A program made the position numbers and the translations under genes. Below are positions 1 through 10,668 of a stretch of 27,524 bases of DNA, piece by piece. The stretch comes from Parasitella parasitica (taxonomy: Eukaryota > Mucoromycota > Mucoromycetes > Mucorales > Mucoraceae), in NCBI GenBank assembly GCA_025201805.1, contig MU619264.1, positions 254,304 through 281,827 on the forward strand, in the 5' to 3' direction. Under the pieces are notes generated by a model that saw only the letters and a list, made by a program, of their open reading frames with translations, was not told the origin of the DNA and searched no databases. Position 1 is the stretch's first letter. Every line of letters starts with the position of its first letter.

Positions 1-72
1 ATCTGAGATTTGTTCTTCTTCATCATTAATAGCAATAAGGCGTCTTTTGCGACCATTAAAAGCGAATGACAT
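1..72 (-). CDS. N-terminal stub of an unidentified gene, cut by the left edge
   Basis: Reading leftward from an ATG at 72-70, 24 codons stay open to the window edge. They encode MSFAFNGRKRRLIAINDEEE followed by QISD. An in-frame stop (TAA) lies five codons upstream of the ATG, so this is the first possible start in frame. The basic patch GRKRR followed by an acidic DEEE run resembles the N-terminus of a nuclear protein, but that is only an impression. The stub is too short to assign a family or to exclude chance. Confidence 0.35.
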   Translation of the reverse strand, partial: MSFAFNGRKRRLIAINDEEEQISD

Positions 73-751
73 AGTTGACACATTATTAACAAGCAAAATA
101 ATGGTTGATATGTATTGTTTTTTAATAGAATAAATTGAAAATCTGAAGGTTTATACATGATTTCTAACTTCAGGGCTCTAATAATAACGAGATTTCGTGG
201 CAAGTCAGGATTTAATTTTACTGTCTCAAATGTAGGGAAATATTCAGTTATTTCCTTCTGAATTAGGAAGGTTTTCGACTTTTTTGCATTTTTAATTGAA
301 GGAAATAAAATATTTTTATTTCTAAAAATATTTTTTTAGTTATGATACTGTATATTAGGGTTTTTGATAAAAACTGAGAAGTTTCTGAGAGAAGAGAAAA
401 AGTAATTGACTACAATCACATTTTTAAATTTCCATGTTAGATTAAAATTGCAAAACGATAGAGAACGTTTTATAATGATATGCGATATTGCGATGCTCTA
501 ATTATTTTATTTTTGATCAAATAGCCATTGTGTAGGAGCAATAGGTGCTTTCATTATTTCATTTTTCAATAGAATGAGAATTCTTTCCCAACACTATCGA
601 CATGCACCTCAGAACCTAAAATTGAACTATTACCAATGGGGCCACAATACAAAATTGTTTGAACTTTATAATGTTTAAATGTTGATAGATTATTTCAGAT
701 ATATAGACAAGTCTATAAAACTGCAAAAGTATTTAAACTAAATTACGAAAC

Positions 752-823
752 CATCAAAGCATCAAAGCATCAAAGCATCAAAGCATCAAAGCATCAAAGC
801 ATCAAAGCATTAAACTATCAAAC
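752..823. repeat. 8-bp tandem repeat, CATCAAAG x 7 plus two diverged units
   Basis: Seven perfect head-to-tail copies of CATCAAAG run from 752 to 807. Two diverged units (CATTAAAC, TATCAAAC) continue to 823. The array lies in gene-poor AT-rich DNA. It is a simple microsatellite that probably varies between strains, and no function is visible. Confidence 0.95.
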
Positions 824-2682
824 TGCATATACCTGTAAGGCATTAAGTTGTACGTATCCATCAAATTATGCTTTTAAACAATGGCAGTTTATCCCTGAAT
901 CTAAGTTTTAACTAATCATTTCATTCTGTTTTCTCTTTTATTTATATGTCTTTTCAAAAATCGTAGCATATTCAAGCAAATGGCAATCTCTAATTTTATA
1001 ACTTCGCATTATCATTTTAAGTTACATCTGTTGAGAAAGTCAGCATGTCCAATATCAAAAATGTGTTTGGCATTGCGAACTATCTTCTATTCAGAATTTG
1101 ATACTCTACAGTACTTCGCCTGCAACTTAGAATATACCAGAAGCTTATTATAAAGCTTAAATTTTGTTAGTAAAATTTCCCTCAACCTCAATCCCAACCT
1201 CTATTTTACTTTTCATGTTGCATGTCTAGTATTAGAATCACAAAAAAAGGGACACCTGAACAGACATTAAGCATTATTACAAGCAACAATGATAATGGGG
1301 CTTCTCTGTCACTAGCAATTAGCAACATATAAATTATTCACAAATAACAAGGGGTTATTGAGGCAAAGTATTCAGGAATTATCCTCTTCTGCTCCCAAAT
1401 AGGTGGGCCACACCTGTTTTATCATATTACTACGAAGAAAAGTATACTTGTGGCATCAGAAATACTTACTTTATAGAGCTGTGTCATATACTAGAGTTGA
1501 TATTGACGTGCTATCATCTCCAGATAGATATTTTTTACAGCTTGTATGCAAGAACTTTAGCTTTACATGCCATTTTTTCATTGATTTTCATAATCAAAAG
1601 TGTCTGAAAACACCAGAAATAGTATCCATTGGGAAAAAACTACATTATATATGATTTTGGTGCAATTTGAGCATGATTTTTTTTTCGTTGCAAAATCACG
1701 GATTTTTTCGATTTTTTCCTTGTATCCACACATCCAAAATCATCGATTATGCATTATCCTCGATTTTGACCCCAAAAATGCAACTTTTTACTATAGCATA
1801 TATTAGAGGAAAATGATCGTAAAAGACCATTCCTTGATCTGAAAGAGTGGAAATGCGCTCTGATTAAGCAAAATATCGACTTTTTCCTCTTAATCTGTTT
1901 TGAGGTTTTCTCGAAATAATTTCTTCCATAAGCATACGGGAATTATGAAATAATACCATCGTGTAGAGCGTCCAAAAACACAGCTATTATCATAGACTGA
2001 CAGCCGGGGTATGCATAGTATCAGGGGTTGATATCTTGCCTTAAAGAAGTAATTTTTTTTTCTAATTGTACAAATTGAGTTTCTGAAAGAATTTTTCCTT
2101 CCTGATTTTGAAAGCGTTTAATCTCCGCTTTCAAAGAAAAATGGCGTTTTTTTGAAGAAAATAATAGCTTCGAGAGGCCATAGCTTACTCAATTCAAAAG
2201 AAAAACAATTGAACCTAGTTCATTTAAATTGTGTGCTTCTTGGCTTTCTAATGGTAGTACTTGCATGGCTGTACCTGGCCTGACGATATCACGCTCCGAT
2301 TTTGAAAAATACTTTGCCGAAAAGTGTTAGAAAAGTCGCTACCTACATCTTATGTCAACTTAAAATGTACAAAAATTTGCTCTAAGCTACGCAAATATGT
2401 TATCAAAAGGTGTCTTATAGTCTAATGCATTACTTCGCATTACTTTTTTTTGTGTTTGAGATTGCTAAACATTGTTTTCTTACAGTTTTTGTCTTTTTTG
2501 TGACAATAGCACACTAAAGTTCGCGTAGACCAAACAAAAAAAACAAGCGCCTAAAACCTACGATGGCTTTGCAAAGGCCCACACTTTTGAACCATTCCAA
2601 TATTATGGAAAAGATGGCACAGGTTTGACTAGCTGTTTTACTATACAACTGGATATAGAGAACCTAGTTTGGTACTTATCTG

Positions 2683-3745
2683 ACAAGACCTTCTACACTA
2701 GAAGACGCAAGATCAATCGAAGGTATAAGAAAATGCCAGAGAAAAGGAAACAACCTGCCACAAGGATAACACACACATTCATAAAAAATTATCTGTATGA
2801 AAATTTATGAAATAACAAGGACATAAATTTGTTTATCTTGAACCTTGCTCTCCGTTACTGAATCTAATCAAAGGTTTTTGAACCAAAGTCAATAGACACA
2901 CTTACACCTAGAATCGCAGATATTTGTCAATAGACAACCGCAAACTTTTAAAGACTACCTTGAACTTAAATAAATTAAAGATATGATGTAGATAGATTAT
3001 TTCACAACTCAGGCGCGATCAGGGCTATCTCATATATATATTAATTTAACAAGGAGATGTGTCTATCATAGGCTATGCGCAAAATCAGTGTTTTTTTTTG
3101 GATAATTAAGAACAACATGGCTTATTTGTATTTAATTAGCTAATTATTGTGAATGTTTGAGTCATTATTGATAAGTTTAGAGTATGCAGAACCAAAAATG
3201 GGTGGTTTCTTATATTATAGGACATTATTTCAAGATTAATTCTGTTATTATTTATTAAATTTAGGGTTGCAGATTGATGTGTCAATCTCCCAACTGGAAG
3301 TCAGACCCAAATGAACTCAATACTGAACATAACCCAGGAACATATCCCAATGTACTATGTTCCATATTTTCAGGTCAACATGAAATGTTCATGGACAGTA
3401 GATATACAATCTACCGTCCCATTCTCTAAATCATACCAGGTCTCGCAATTACACCTTATCCTCCCACCAGTCCACTTAGATTCACTAGTATACAAACCAT
3501 GTAATGAACGAGATCTTTACCCGATTAATTCACAACCATTTTGCTTAAATAATTTCTCATTCTGATAGATCTCAAACAACATCTAACACCAAATCCGATC
3601 CAGGAACACTTGTCACAACAACGTGGACGTAGTCAAAATAGTGGTAACCTTTTTATTGGCTAATTACTGGAGATCGGTCAACTGCCAGGAAGTCTGTTAC
3701 GTTGTTCCAGAGGAAAATAGGGCCATTTGAGAAGAACTTGTAGTA
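2683..3745 (+). pseudogene. Possible decayed retroelement gag remnants
   Basis: Two short segments, interrupted by stops, read like parts of a gag protein. From 2683 the frame gives TRPSTLEDARSIEGIR, similar in style to the T-x-x-TLE-x-A helix of many retroelement capsids. From about 3694 the frame gives LLRCSRGK, a stop, then GHLRRTC. This fits a broken CCHC zinc knuckle (C-x2-C-x4-H-x4-C) with the first Cys and an inner codon lost. Between them lie only AT-rich sequence and stops. No reverse transcriptase or long terminal repeat was seen. The similarity is weak, and chance resemblance is a real alternative. Confidence 0.2.
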
Positions 3746-4773
3746 GTAGGGATGTAGATAAGAATATATCAAATGTTGCCATTATAATCGAGTCAACCGA
3801 TCCATATTAAATTCAAGCATTTAACAAATAACATTATACTCCAGAAAAAACTCTTAATTAGCGTTGTGTTTTGTGAGACAGCCTGCTTCAGACGTAAGCA
3901 GTGCAACTTCTTTAACCATTTGTAAACGAAGGTCGAAATTTTTTTTTACCATATATCGGCGGGCGGAGAACACAGCTCGTCTTATATTTAATTCAAAAGA
4001 AGACAATTGACCCGAAAGCCATAGGACATGATAAAGTTACTTTCAGTAGAACTTTATATGAATACAGTAGTTAATAAAGTCTTTTTTTATTCAAATGAAA
4101 ATACATAACAACACTGATCATATGATTAGATTTGTTACACCCTTCTATTATGTAGTAAGACAATGTCTGCGAACTAACTAAAAATACATTTGGATTGCTG
4201 TATTTGCGAAATACCAACGCAGTAAACTTGCAGAGAATTGTCGCTTATTCGGCATTTGAATCGCTTGGCAATCCTTGAGATCTGCATAATTCTTAATTCA
4301 ACAGTAATTGTCTTGTGTATATAAAATCACTGCGTATCTTGGTGAATTTTTTTGTCTCGCTGTAATATATTGTAGTACCTTGTCATCTACGGAGTCGATG
4401 GAAGGTTCACTAGGGTTGCCAAAAAGTATGGTTGCATAATTGACTACAGATTTTCTACATCTGGGAGAATTCAGGCAGCGTAAAACCCTTCTTACCTTGC
4501 TTGGCGACCCGTTTTTGCTAGCAAAAGCTAAAGCGTGTGTTGGTTGTTTCTATAAAAAAAAAGCAATTCAACCAAAGTTAGGTACCTGTACATATCAGAA
4601 AATCAACATAAATTATAGATACGGTAGATGGTTTGTATTGCTTTGGTTTCCAAAACGTCACATTTGTTACACCACGGCGTTTTTGATATTGTACATTATT
4701 TCAGAAACGACATGTAAAACCTTTTGGTTTCTTCTTATTTTTTCTGTTTGTTTTTTCTTTATTTTTATTTCGT

Positions 4774-7745
4774 ATGAAAAAGAGTAGCCAGCAACATAAA
4801 GTTGTTTGGTCTTCTGAAAACGTAGCAAATTGGCTAACATCAAATGGCTGGAGTTCAGTCATTGATGTATTTAACGGTATTTATTCTCGTAAAACGTTGA
4901 AAATACGATACAAATAAGCTAAATCTCTGGTTGAAGATTACAATATTCATCATGATCGATTTTTAAATCTAAGCGAAGAAAATCTAGATGACTTGTTGAA
5001 GAATATGAATGTATCAACAATTGACAAGCAACATTTAATATTTGGCATTGAAAAGTTAAAGGCAGATGATCAAGTAAGCCAGTCGATATCACGACGGGAA
5101 AGCTGAGCTAACGTTTATCTCATCTTTTCAGGCACTACTACAGCAACAAAAACCTCGAATAGCTATTCCTAGGTATCAACGTAATTCAGATTCATCAATA
5201 GCAACAACCAATTCAGCACATTCGACTTCTGTGCCTTTAATAAATACTTCGACATCTACCGCTAATACTACTAATATTCCAACTGCAGCAACACCAACCA
5301 CACCTATAAATTTCGATATAAGTCAATATATACCCAAAAGAACATCTTCTAGCGACACAAATGTATCGAAAATGCTCGAGAATTTCCATCCCACACTCTG
5401 TAAAATTAGTAGCGGTAAACCGAGAAGCCCTCGAGTCAAAGCAGCTGATCCAGATATACTCTTAAAACTATTTGGGAAACGACTGCCTGTACCAACTCTC
5501 AAACCACAAAATAGTCGCATTCAAGTGACACTGGATGCAGACACATTCGTTCGATTATGGATCAGGCAAGATTCGAGCGCAGCAGATATTAAGCGGTCTA
5601 TTTTACACAAATTGAGTATTAGTGCAGATCATATTTATTTTTATTTTTATCATGAAAATGGCAGGCAATCATGTAAGTAATTAATATTAATACACTTACA
5701 AATACACATACACCAAACATCTCATCACCTCCTTGAAGCAAAACCTCTGGTGGACGAAGAACTAGTTTATATTTGTACAACATCCAATGATAATCAAACC
5801 AATCGAATACTGGTTGTTCCTCATTATGGGCTTGATTTGGTTCGACAGCAGCTACATTCAGGGTAAAAATAGCATGCATGCGATAGTAAACAATTATTAA
5901 TAGCAAAATTACCAGTATGCATTACGTTCTATCAAGCTCGCAAAGTCCACTATCTTATGGCGGTGTTCAGCTTGTTGACCTAGAAACACCCAACGAAGAA
6001 GCGCCATTAATTGATCTTGTACCTACCCTACCGTCCAATGCATTTTGGGCGACACCGCCTTCTACGACAACGGCTGCCAGACGTCCCTCTGCTACATCTC
6101 CATCACTATGGCATATACCACCTTCTATCACGGCAAGTAATGCTGGACCTTCAGCATGGCCAGTAGGAGATCAGCGACAAGAAATGTATGACCCATCACC
6201 CTCGTCGTTTGAACGAGGATTCGAGGGTATATCATTATATGATCCACCTACACCTGTTCACGATGAGCCTCAATCTAAGTTCCCTACAACAACATCATCC
6301 GTCTCGCCCGTTGATTCACCTCCTTCGCCTGTTGGATCAGACAAACGACCAGATTCACACCAAAGTGGTGAAAGTTCTTCGACAACCACTTGGACGGCCA
6401 CGACTGCCACTAAGATGGCCACTCCAAGACGACAAAGCAGCTGTGAAGACGATGTGTTTGGCGAAAGACCTACTGTAGAAAGACTGTATCGAGATATAGA
6501 CAAGTATTTACCTGGCCATGATTTGGATCAGGAAATCCTTGTGGATCAACAGCAGCAGCAGCAGCAATCTTCAGCTATTGCACCTGCTGTATCTCGCCGT
6601 CTTCTAGGTCATCGTCAATCAGTCCGTTTTGTCGCAAAAGAGGCTCACCGTCGTTGGAAGCAGGCAGCCAACAATGTCATGGTAGTCAATAATCTGATGA
6701 TGCGCCGTAAGTCCACCAAGATGTGGGATCAACCTATTGAACGAGTTAAACCTGGAGAGGAAGGCAGCATAGAGATATCACCACATAGTTCTTCATTGGA
6801 GGTTATTCCAAACAAGATGGTTTGGATGCGAGGTAATCTGATCGGACGCGGCTCATTTGGTCGTGTCTACCATGCTTACAATATTGCTACTGGAGAGTGG
6901 TTTGCAGTGAAGCAAGTGGACGCTGTAGTTACACAATCAGATAAACGCAACGTAGCTCTTCAAGAGGCTTCAGACGCACTTTATCGCGAGATTTTGCTGT
7001 TAAAGGATTTGGATCACGTCAATATAGTGCAGTACTTGGGCTACAATCTCAACATGGAAGAGGGCCATATATACATCTTTTTGGAATATGTGCCTGGCGG
7101 AAGCATCTCCAGTTTGCTCAGTGAATACAAGTGCTTGGACGAATCATTGACGAAATTCTTTACCAGACAAATTTTACAAGGTTTGCATTATTTGCATAAA
7201 AGACATATCTTGCACCGCGACATCAAAGGTGGCAATGTGTTGATTGACAACGATGGAGTTTGCAAGATTACGGATTTCGGGTTGTCTAAAAACCAACAAC
7301 AGGACAGCAATGGTGCATACGATGGACATTCTAGCCATACGCAAATGAAGGGAACTCTGTATTGGATGGCGCCCGAGGTGCTTACCAACAAATACAGTGC
7401 CAAGGTGGACGTATGGAGTCTGGGTTGCACCGTATTGGAGATGATCACTGGGGAACATCCTTGGATGGAACTGACAACATTGGCAGCATTGTATCAAATT
7501 GGATTGCATAATGCGCCCGCTATACCTGAGAATATCTCGGATGAAGCCAAGGATTTCCTTGGTCAATGCCTGCGAATGTAAGCCTGATTGTATTCATGAG
7601 TACGGTTTTTGTGTCGTTGACTTTTGTTTTTCATAGTAAACCAGAAGATAGGCCTACGGCCACTGAGTTGCTGGCACATCCGTTTGTGCAGATTGATCCT
7701 TCTTTTGACTTTAAAGAATCTCTCAAACAGCAACGATTGAAATAA
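4774..7745 (+). CDS. STE11: MAPKKK of Ste11/Byr2 type (SAM + Ras-binding + kinase)
   Basis: Six exons: 4774-4876, 4919-5073, 5132-5672, 5739-5862, 5916-7577, 7637-7745; 897 residues. A SAM domain at about 10-80 (VVWSSENVANWL, LVEDYNIHHDRFLNL) is followed by a Ras-binding/RA-like domain at about 213-305 (IQVTLDADTFVRLWI; VPHYGLDLVRQQL). A long Ser/Thr/Pro-rich linker with a seven-Gln run near 519 leads to a kinase domain at about 612-880. The kinase has the glycine loop GRGSFGRVY (from 618), Lys640 in AVKQV, HRDIKGGNVLI (741 on), DFGLSK (761), GTLYWMAPEV and the closing RPTATELLAHPFV. All essential kinase residues are present, so an active enzyme is expected. In yeasts this family takes input from Ras or Cdc42/Ste50 and phosphorylates the MAPKK of the mating, invasion or osmotic cascade. 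The SAM plus RBD order is closest to fission yeast Byr2. Intron 1 is only 42 nt, but skipping it breaks the SAM domain. Confidence 0.9.
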
Positions 7746-8141
7746 GCCTTTACACCTAGTATATGATCATGGCGTAGCTGTGAGGTACAGGCGCTAATAC
7801 TTGTAAAACACATTTCTCTGCTTAGATGTCTTGAGACTAAATAAAAACCAACACGTGTACAACATACGCGTGTGACATGTACGGAGCATCAAAGCGATGA
7901 TATATATTTCATCCATAACAAACACGATTGGCCCACTGTTGAAATGCGATATAGCTTTTGTGCTGTTATCTGGAACGTAAAAGATTACTCTTTTTGTTCT
8001 CCCTTTTTTCTTTTTCGTTACTATTTTTTTTTTTTTTTTGTCCTTTGTCTTTTGTCTTTTTTGTCTTTTTTGTCTTTCTTTGTTATATAGACAGATCCGC
8101 ATACACGTAGACAGCAAGACAAACAAAAGAAGCGATAACTG
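7746..8141. promoter_or_regulatory. Intergenic leader of the sterol oxidase gene with a pyrimidine-rich tract
   Basis: No gene fits here. A T16 run (8024-8039) is followed to 8083 by repeated TTTGTCTTTT-like units, giving a strongly pyrimidine-rich + strand 60-150 nt before the sterol oxidase start. Such tracts are common in fungal core promoters or leaders. The 5' part should hold the MAPKKK 3' end. No TATA box is obvious next to the tract. Confidence 0.5.
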
Positions 8142-9133
8142 ATGGATGTTCTACTAAACAGCAATGCCACCATGGCATCTACAGATCTCAACTGGGTTGA
8201 ATCCAAATGGGAGCAGATGTATGAAGGCCGCAATCCACTACTTGTAACCGGTGTCTTTGCTTTCCTTATGCACGAATTTGTGTATTTCGGCCGCTTCATC
8301 CCATTCTTGATTTGCGATTTTATTCCATACTTTCAGAAATACAAATTGCAGCAGGTAAATACTCATCTAATGCTGCCGGTAAAATGTCATGCTCACTGCT
8401 TCTTAGAGCAAGACAAACTCAAATGAAGACTACTGGAATTGTACGAAGAAAGTACTCTATGCTCACTTTGTATTCGAAGGCCCCCTGATCTTTTTATTCC
8501 ATCCCTTTGCTACCATTTTAGGAATGAAGGTTTCTGCCCCCTTCCCCGCTTGGTAAGTTCAACTGCAAATATTTGCCCAAAAATCACAATCTGATAAGAA
8601 ACCGTAGGCAGAACATGCTGCCACAACTGGCCGTCTTCTTTATCTTTGAAGATTTCTATCATTATCATATGCATCGTTTTATGCATTGGCCTCCATTTTA
8701 CAAGAAGGTCCACAAGGTTCATCATGAATACGCTGCTCCATTCGGTATTGCTGCCGAGTACGCTCATCCTATTGAAACTATGATTTTAGGCTTTGGTACT
8801 ATCGGTGGCCCTCTTATTTACCATGCCTTGTCTTCCTTGGTATTCAAATTGGATGATTCATGGGGCCTTCATTTAGTCACCATGTTGCTGTGGATTGTTT
8901 TGAGACTTTTCCAAGCTATTGACGCTCACTCAGGCTATGATTTCCCTTGGTCTCTTTGCAACTGGGTTCCTTTCTGGGCTGGCGCCGATCACCATGATTA
9001 TCACCATCAAGCTTTCATTGGAAACTACGCTTCAAGCTTCCGATGGTGGGATTATCTCTTTGGCACAGACGTTAAATATCGAGCTTATCGAAAACGCCAA
9101 GCTGAAGAACGCCGTAAACTAAAGATGAACTAA
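8142..9133 (+). CDS. ERG25: Sterol C-4 methyl monooxygenase (ERG25 family)
   Basis: Three exons, 8142-8354, 8407-8552 and 8608-9133, give 294 residues; yeast Erg25 has 309. This ER-membrane di-iron enzyme oxidises the C-4 methyl groups of sterol intermediates during ergosterol synthesis. The histidine clusters of the fatty-acid-hydroxylase superfamily are all present: HRFMH (142-146), HKVHH (155-159) and DHHDYHH (247-253), with HSGYDFPW between them. Hydrophobic membrane segments flank the clusters (LLVTGVFAFLMHEFVYFG; LHLVTMLLWIVLRLF). The C-terminus is basic, but no clear KKXX retrieval signal is seen. An in-frame stop lies just upstream of ATG 8142. A second ATG at 8172, in a GCCACCATGG-like context, could be the real start and would shorten the protein by 10 residues. 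A C17 run begins seven bases after the stop codon. Confidence 0.92.
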
Positions 9134-9139
9134 AAGAAG

Positions 9140-9164
9140 CCCCCCCCCCCCCCCCCAAAAAAAA
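9140..9164. repeat. C17 then A8 homopolymer block
   Basis: Seventeen C residues (9140-9156) are followed directly by eight A residues (9157-9164), just after the sterol oxidase stop codon. The tract is exceptional in this AT-rich window. It may be a real unstable homopolymer in the 3' UTR or a sequencing/assembly artefact. Confidence 0.9.
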
Positions 9165-9366
9165 TTATTTAAACTACTTAATATTTTATACATACAACAG
9201 ATTTTTTTTTTTACTATGCATTATTCTTCTTCATATCGCTTTTACTACTGCTTCCCCTTCTCTTAACCAAACGAAACAATTACAACAATTCTTTTAAAGT
9301 TAAAACCAGTGTTACATAAATTATCGGTGAATAACGCCGCGTATATTGTAACATTATTAACTGAAA

Positions 9367-9630
9367 AATGGTACTGTTGCCGAAACGAAGACAGAGGATG
9401 TGGTGGGATCCCGCCGCAAAAAATTATGGAAGTTCTTATCGTTTAAATAAGTTTTATTAGCTAATTTCCCTCCCTTATGCCACCAATCCATCAAAAGAGT
9501 TGGGTGCTTAGCTTTAGGTATAAAGAGGAGATAGTATTACGAAAAATTTATTAATTATATATGGAAAATAAAGCGTGGCTTGAAGGCCTATAACCACATC
9601 CTCTGTCTTCGTTTCGGCAACAGTACCATT
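9367..9630. mobile_element. 264-bp foldback/MITE-like element with perfect 38-bp inverted arms
   Basis: Positions 9367-9404 and 9593-9630 are perfect reverse complements over 38 bp (start AATGGTACTGTTGCCGAAAC). They enclose 188 bp without a convincing open frame. Long exact arms around a short non-coding core are typical of miniature inverted-repeat or foldback elements. No clear target-site duplication is visible next to the arms, so the ends are uncertain. A transcript crossing it would form a strong hairpin and could feed RNA interference. That is inference. Confidence 0.65.
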
Positions 9631-9828
9631 ATATAATAAGATGAATCGATGATTGAATGTCTTAATTAATGTCTGCTAAAATATTCTTTTATTATAAATG
9701 AACTAATACTAACAAGAATACATTTAGCCGAGCATCCTTCATCGTTTATTGCAAGACATTATATGTGATAACAGCTTAAACCAGAGCCTGTATACAACAA
9801 TAGCCTTAATCATAGCCTATTTGAGAAC

Positions 9829-9876
9829 TTATTTCATAATTTATTTCATAACCTATTTCATAGCCTATTTCATTAC
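9829..9876. repeat. Four imperfect 12-bp tandem units
   Basis: Units TTATTTCATAAT, TTATTTCATAAC, CTATTTCATAGC and CTATTTCATTAC follow head to tail. A looser copy of the theme (AGCCTATTTGAGAACT) lies just upstream. It is a small diverged minisatellite in non-coding DNA. Confidence 0.8.
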
Positions 9877-9891
9877 AAAATTAATTTTTTT

Positions 9892-9913
9892 TGTAGACAT
9901 TTAAATGTCTACA
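9892..9913. repeat. 22-bp perfect palindrome
   Basis: TGTAGACATTT joined to its reverse complement forms an uninterrupted 22-bp palindrome with no loop. It lies 16 bp after the 12-bp tandem units and shortly after the foldback element. It could be a dimeric protein site or a transposon relic. Confidence 0.85.
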
Positions 9914-10067
9914 GCGATAATATAAAATGAGGTCTGTAACTTTTTTCAGCAAGATCAAAAGGGTAAAAATATATTTAATAAACAAAAGAAAATAAATAAT
10001 ATGTTGAAACTTGCTGAGCTAACTATGATGAAGCTGCAAATGGCATGGCCTTTTTCTATTCTTTGAT

Positions 10068-10556
10068 TCATTTTTTTTTTTTTTGTTTGTATGGAGACCT
10101 TGGTCTCGATTTTATGCTATTTTTTGATTCAAAAAAAAAAAACTGTTGCAGCTTAGGTACTGCTTTAGTTTGTAAATTTTGCTGGCCAATGCATTCTTCT
10201 GTCCTGTTGGCACGTAAACAAACCTTATCGAAGACTTGCAAGATTTTTAAAACATTTGAAATCTCAGTGACCAGTTGGGGCAATTTTTGCAAACTGCCTG
10301 GAACCTTGATTTCAGCAAGTTGAAGGAGCACATGTGCGTCAGTAGCAGGCAGGGACAATAGATAAAACTTGATATCTCGGCCAATTGTTTGAATGCCCAG
10401 GCTGCCTCCCAACTGAGTATTTACAGAATTTTTGCAGAACTCAGCAATTTTGTACAAATCTTTGCATATAGGTAGTGATTTTGACCTTTTTTTTTTAATT
10501 TGAATTTGCCGACCTCTGAATAGGCAACAAGCCTCTCTGACACATATAGCATACAT
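10068..10556 (-). pseudogene. Fragment of an uncharacterised protein, probably a broken gene copy
   Basis: A 162-codon open frame on the minus strand looks protein-like in its middle part: LGIQTIGRDIKFYLLSLPAT, then LLQLAEIKVPGSLQKLPQL and NVLKILQVFDKVCLR. These amphipathic helices recall tails of uncharacterised proteins repeated in Mucorales genomes; that is from memory and not checked. The flanks look degenerate. The N-side holds a lysine run made by a T tract, and the C-side runs into FFFFESK and KQKKKK made by two homopolymers. No start exon could be found upstream before the RNase H2 gene. It may be a pseudogene or the last exon of a gene with lost 5' exons. Function is unknown. Confidence 0.4.
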
Positions 10557-10668
10557 GTTATTGATTCCTCATCAGCTCTTGAAACATAATGTTAAAAGTC
10601 CCTCAATCGCACTTGCAAATCCACTCGAAAATCAATGTTCTATACATTAAAATGTTTATTGCTTGGCT

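Larger units (their letters stand above)
73..4773. other. AT-rich region without a recognisable intact gene
   Basis: No open frame here is long or protein-like enough to call, and no spliced gene model could be built. The stretch is AT-rich with many T and A runs. It contains the CATCAAAG tandem repeat (752-823) and two short segments whose broken translation resembles a retroelement gag (near 2683 and 3700). An open frame at 4440-4787 is rich in Phe, Cys and Lys and overlaps the MAPKKK start in another frame. It is probably chance. The last few hundred bases should hold the promoter and 5' leader of the MAPKKK gene. Confidence 0.6.

Noticed and set aside
3311-3565. 84-codon plus-strand frame in the left gene-poor region
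   Set aside because: It has no motif, no splice partner and unremarkable composition. It could be a decayed element but cannot be supported as a gene.
4440-4787. 115-codon open frame before the MAPKKK
   Set aside because: It overlaps the MAPKKK start in another frame and has unlikely composition with runs of Phe and Lys. No supporting motif or splice partner was seen.
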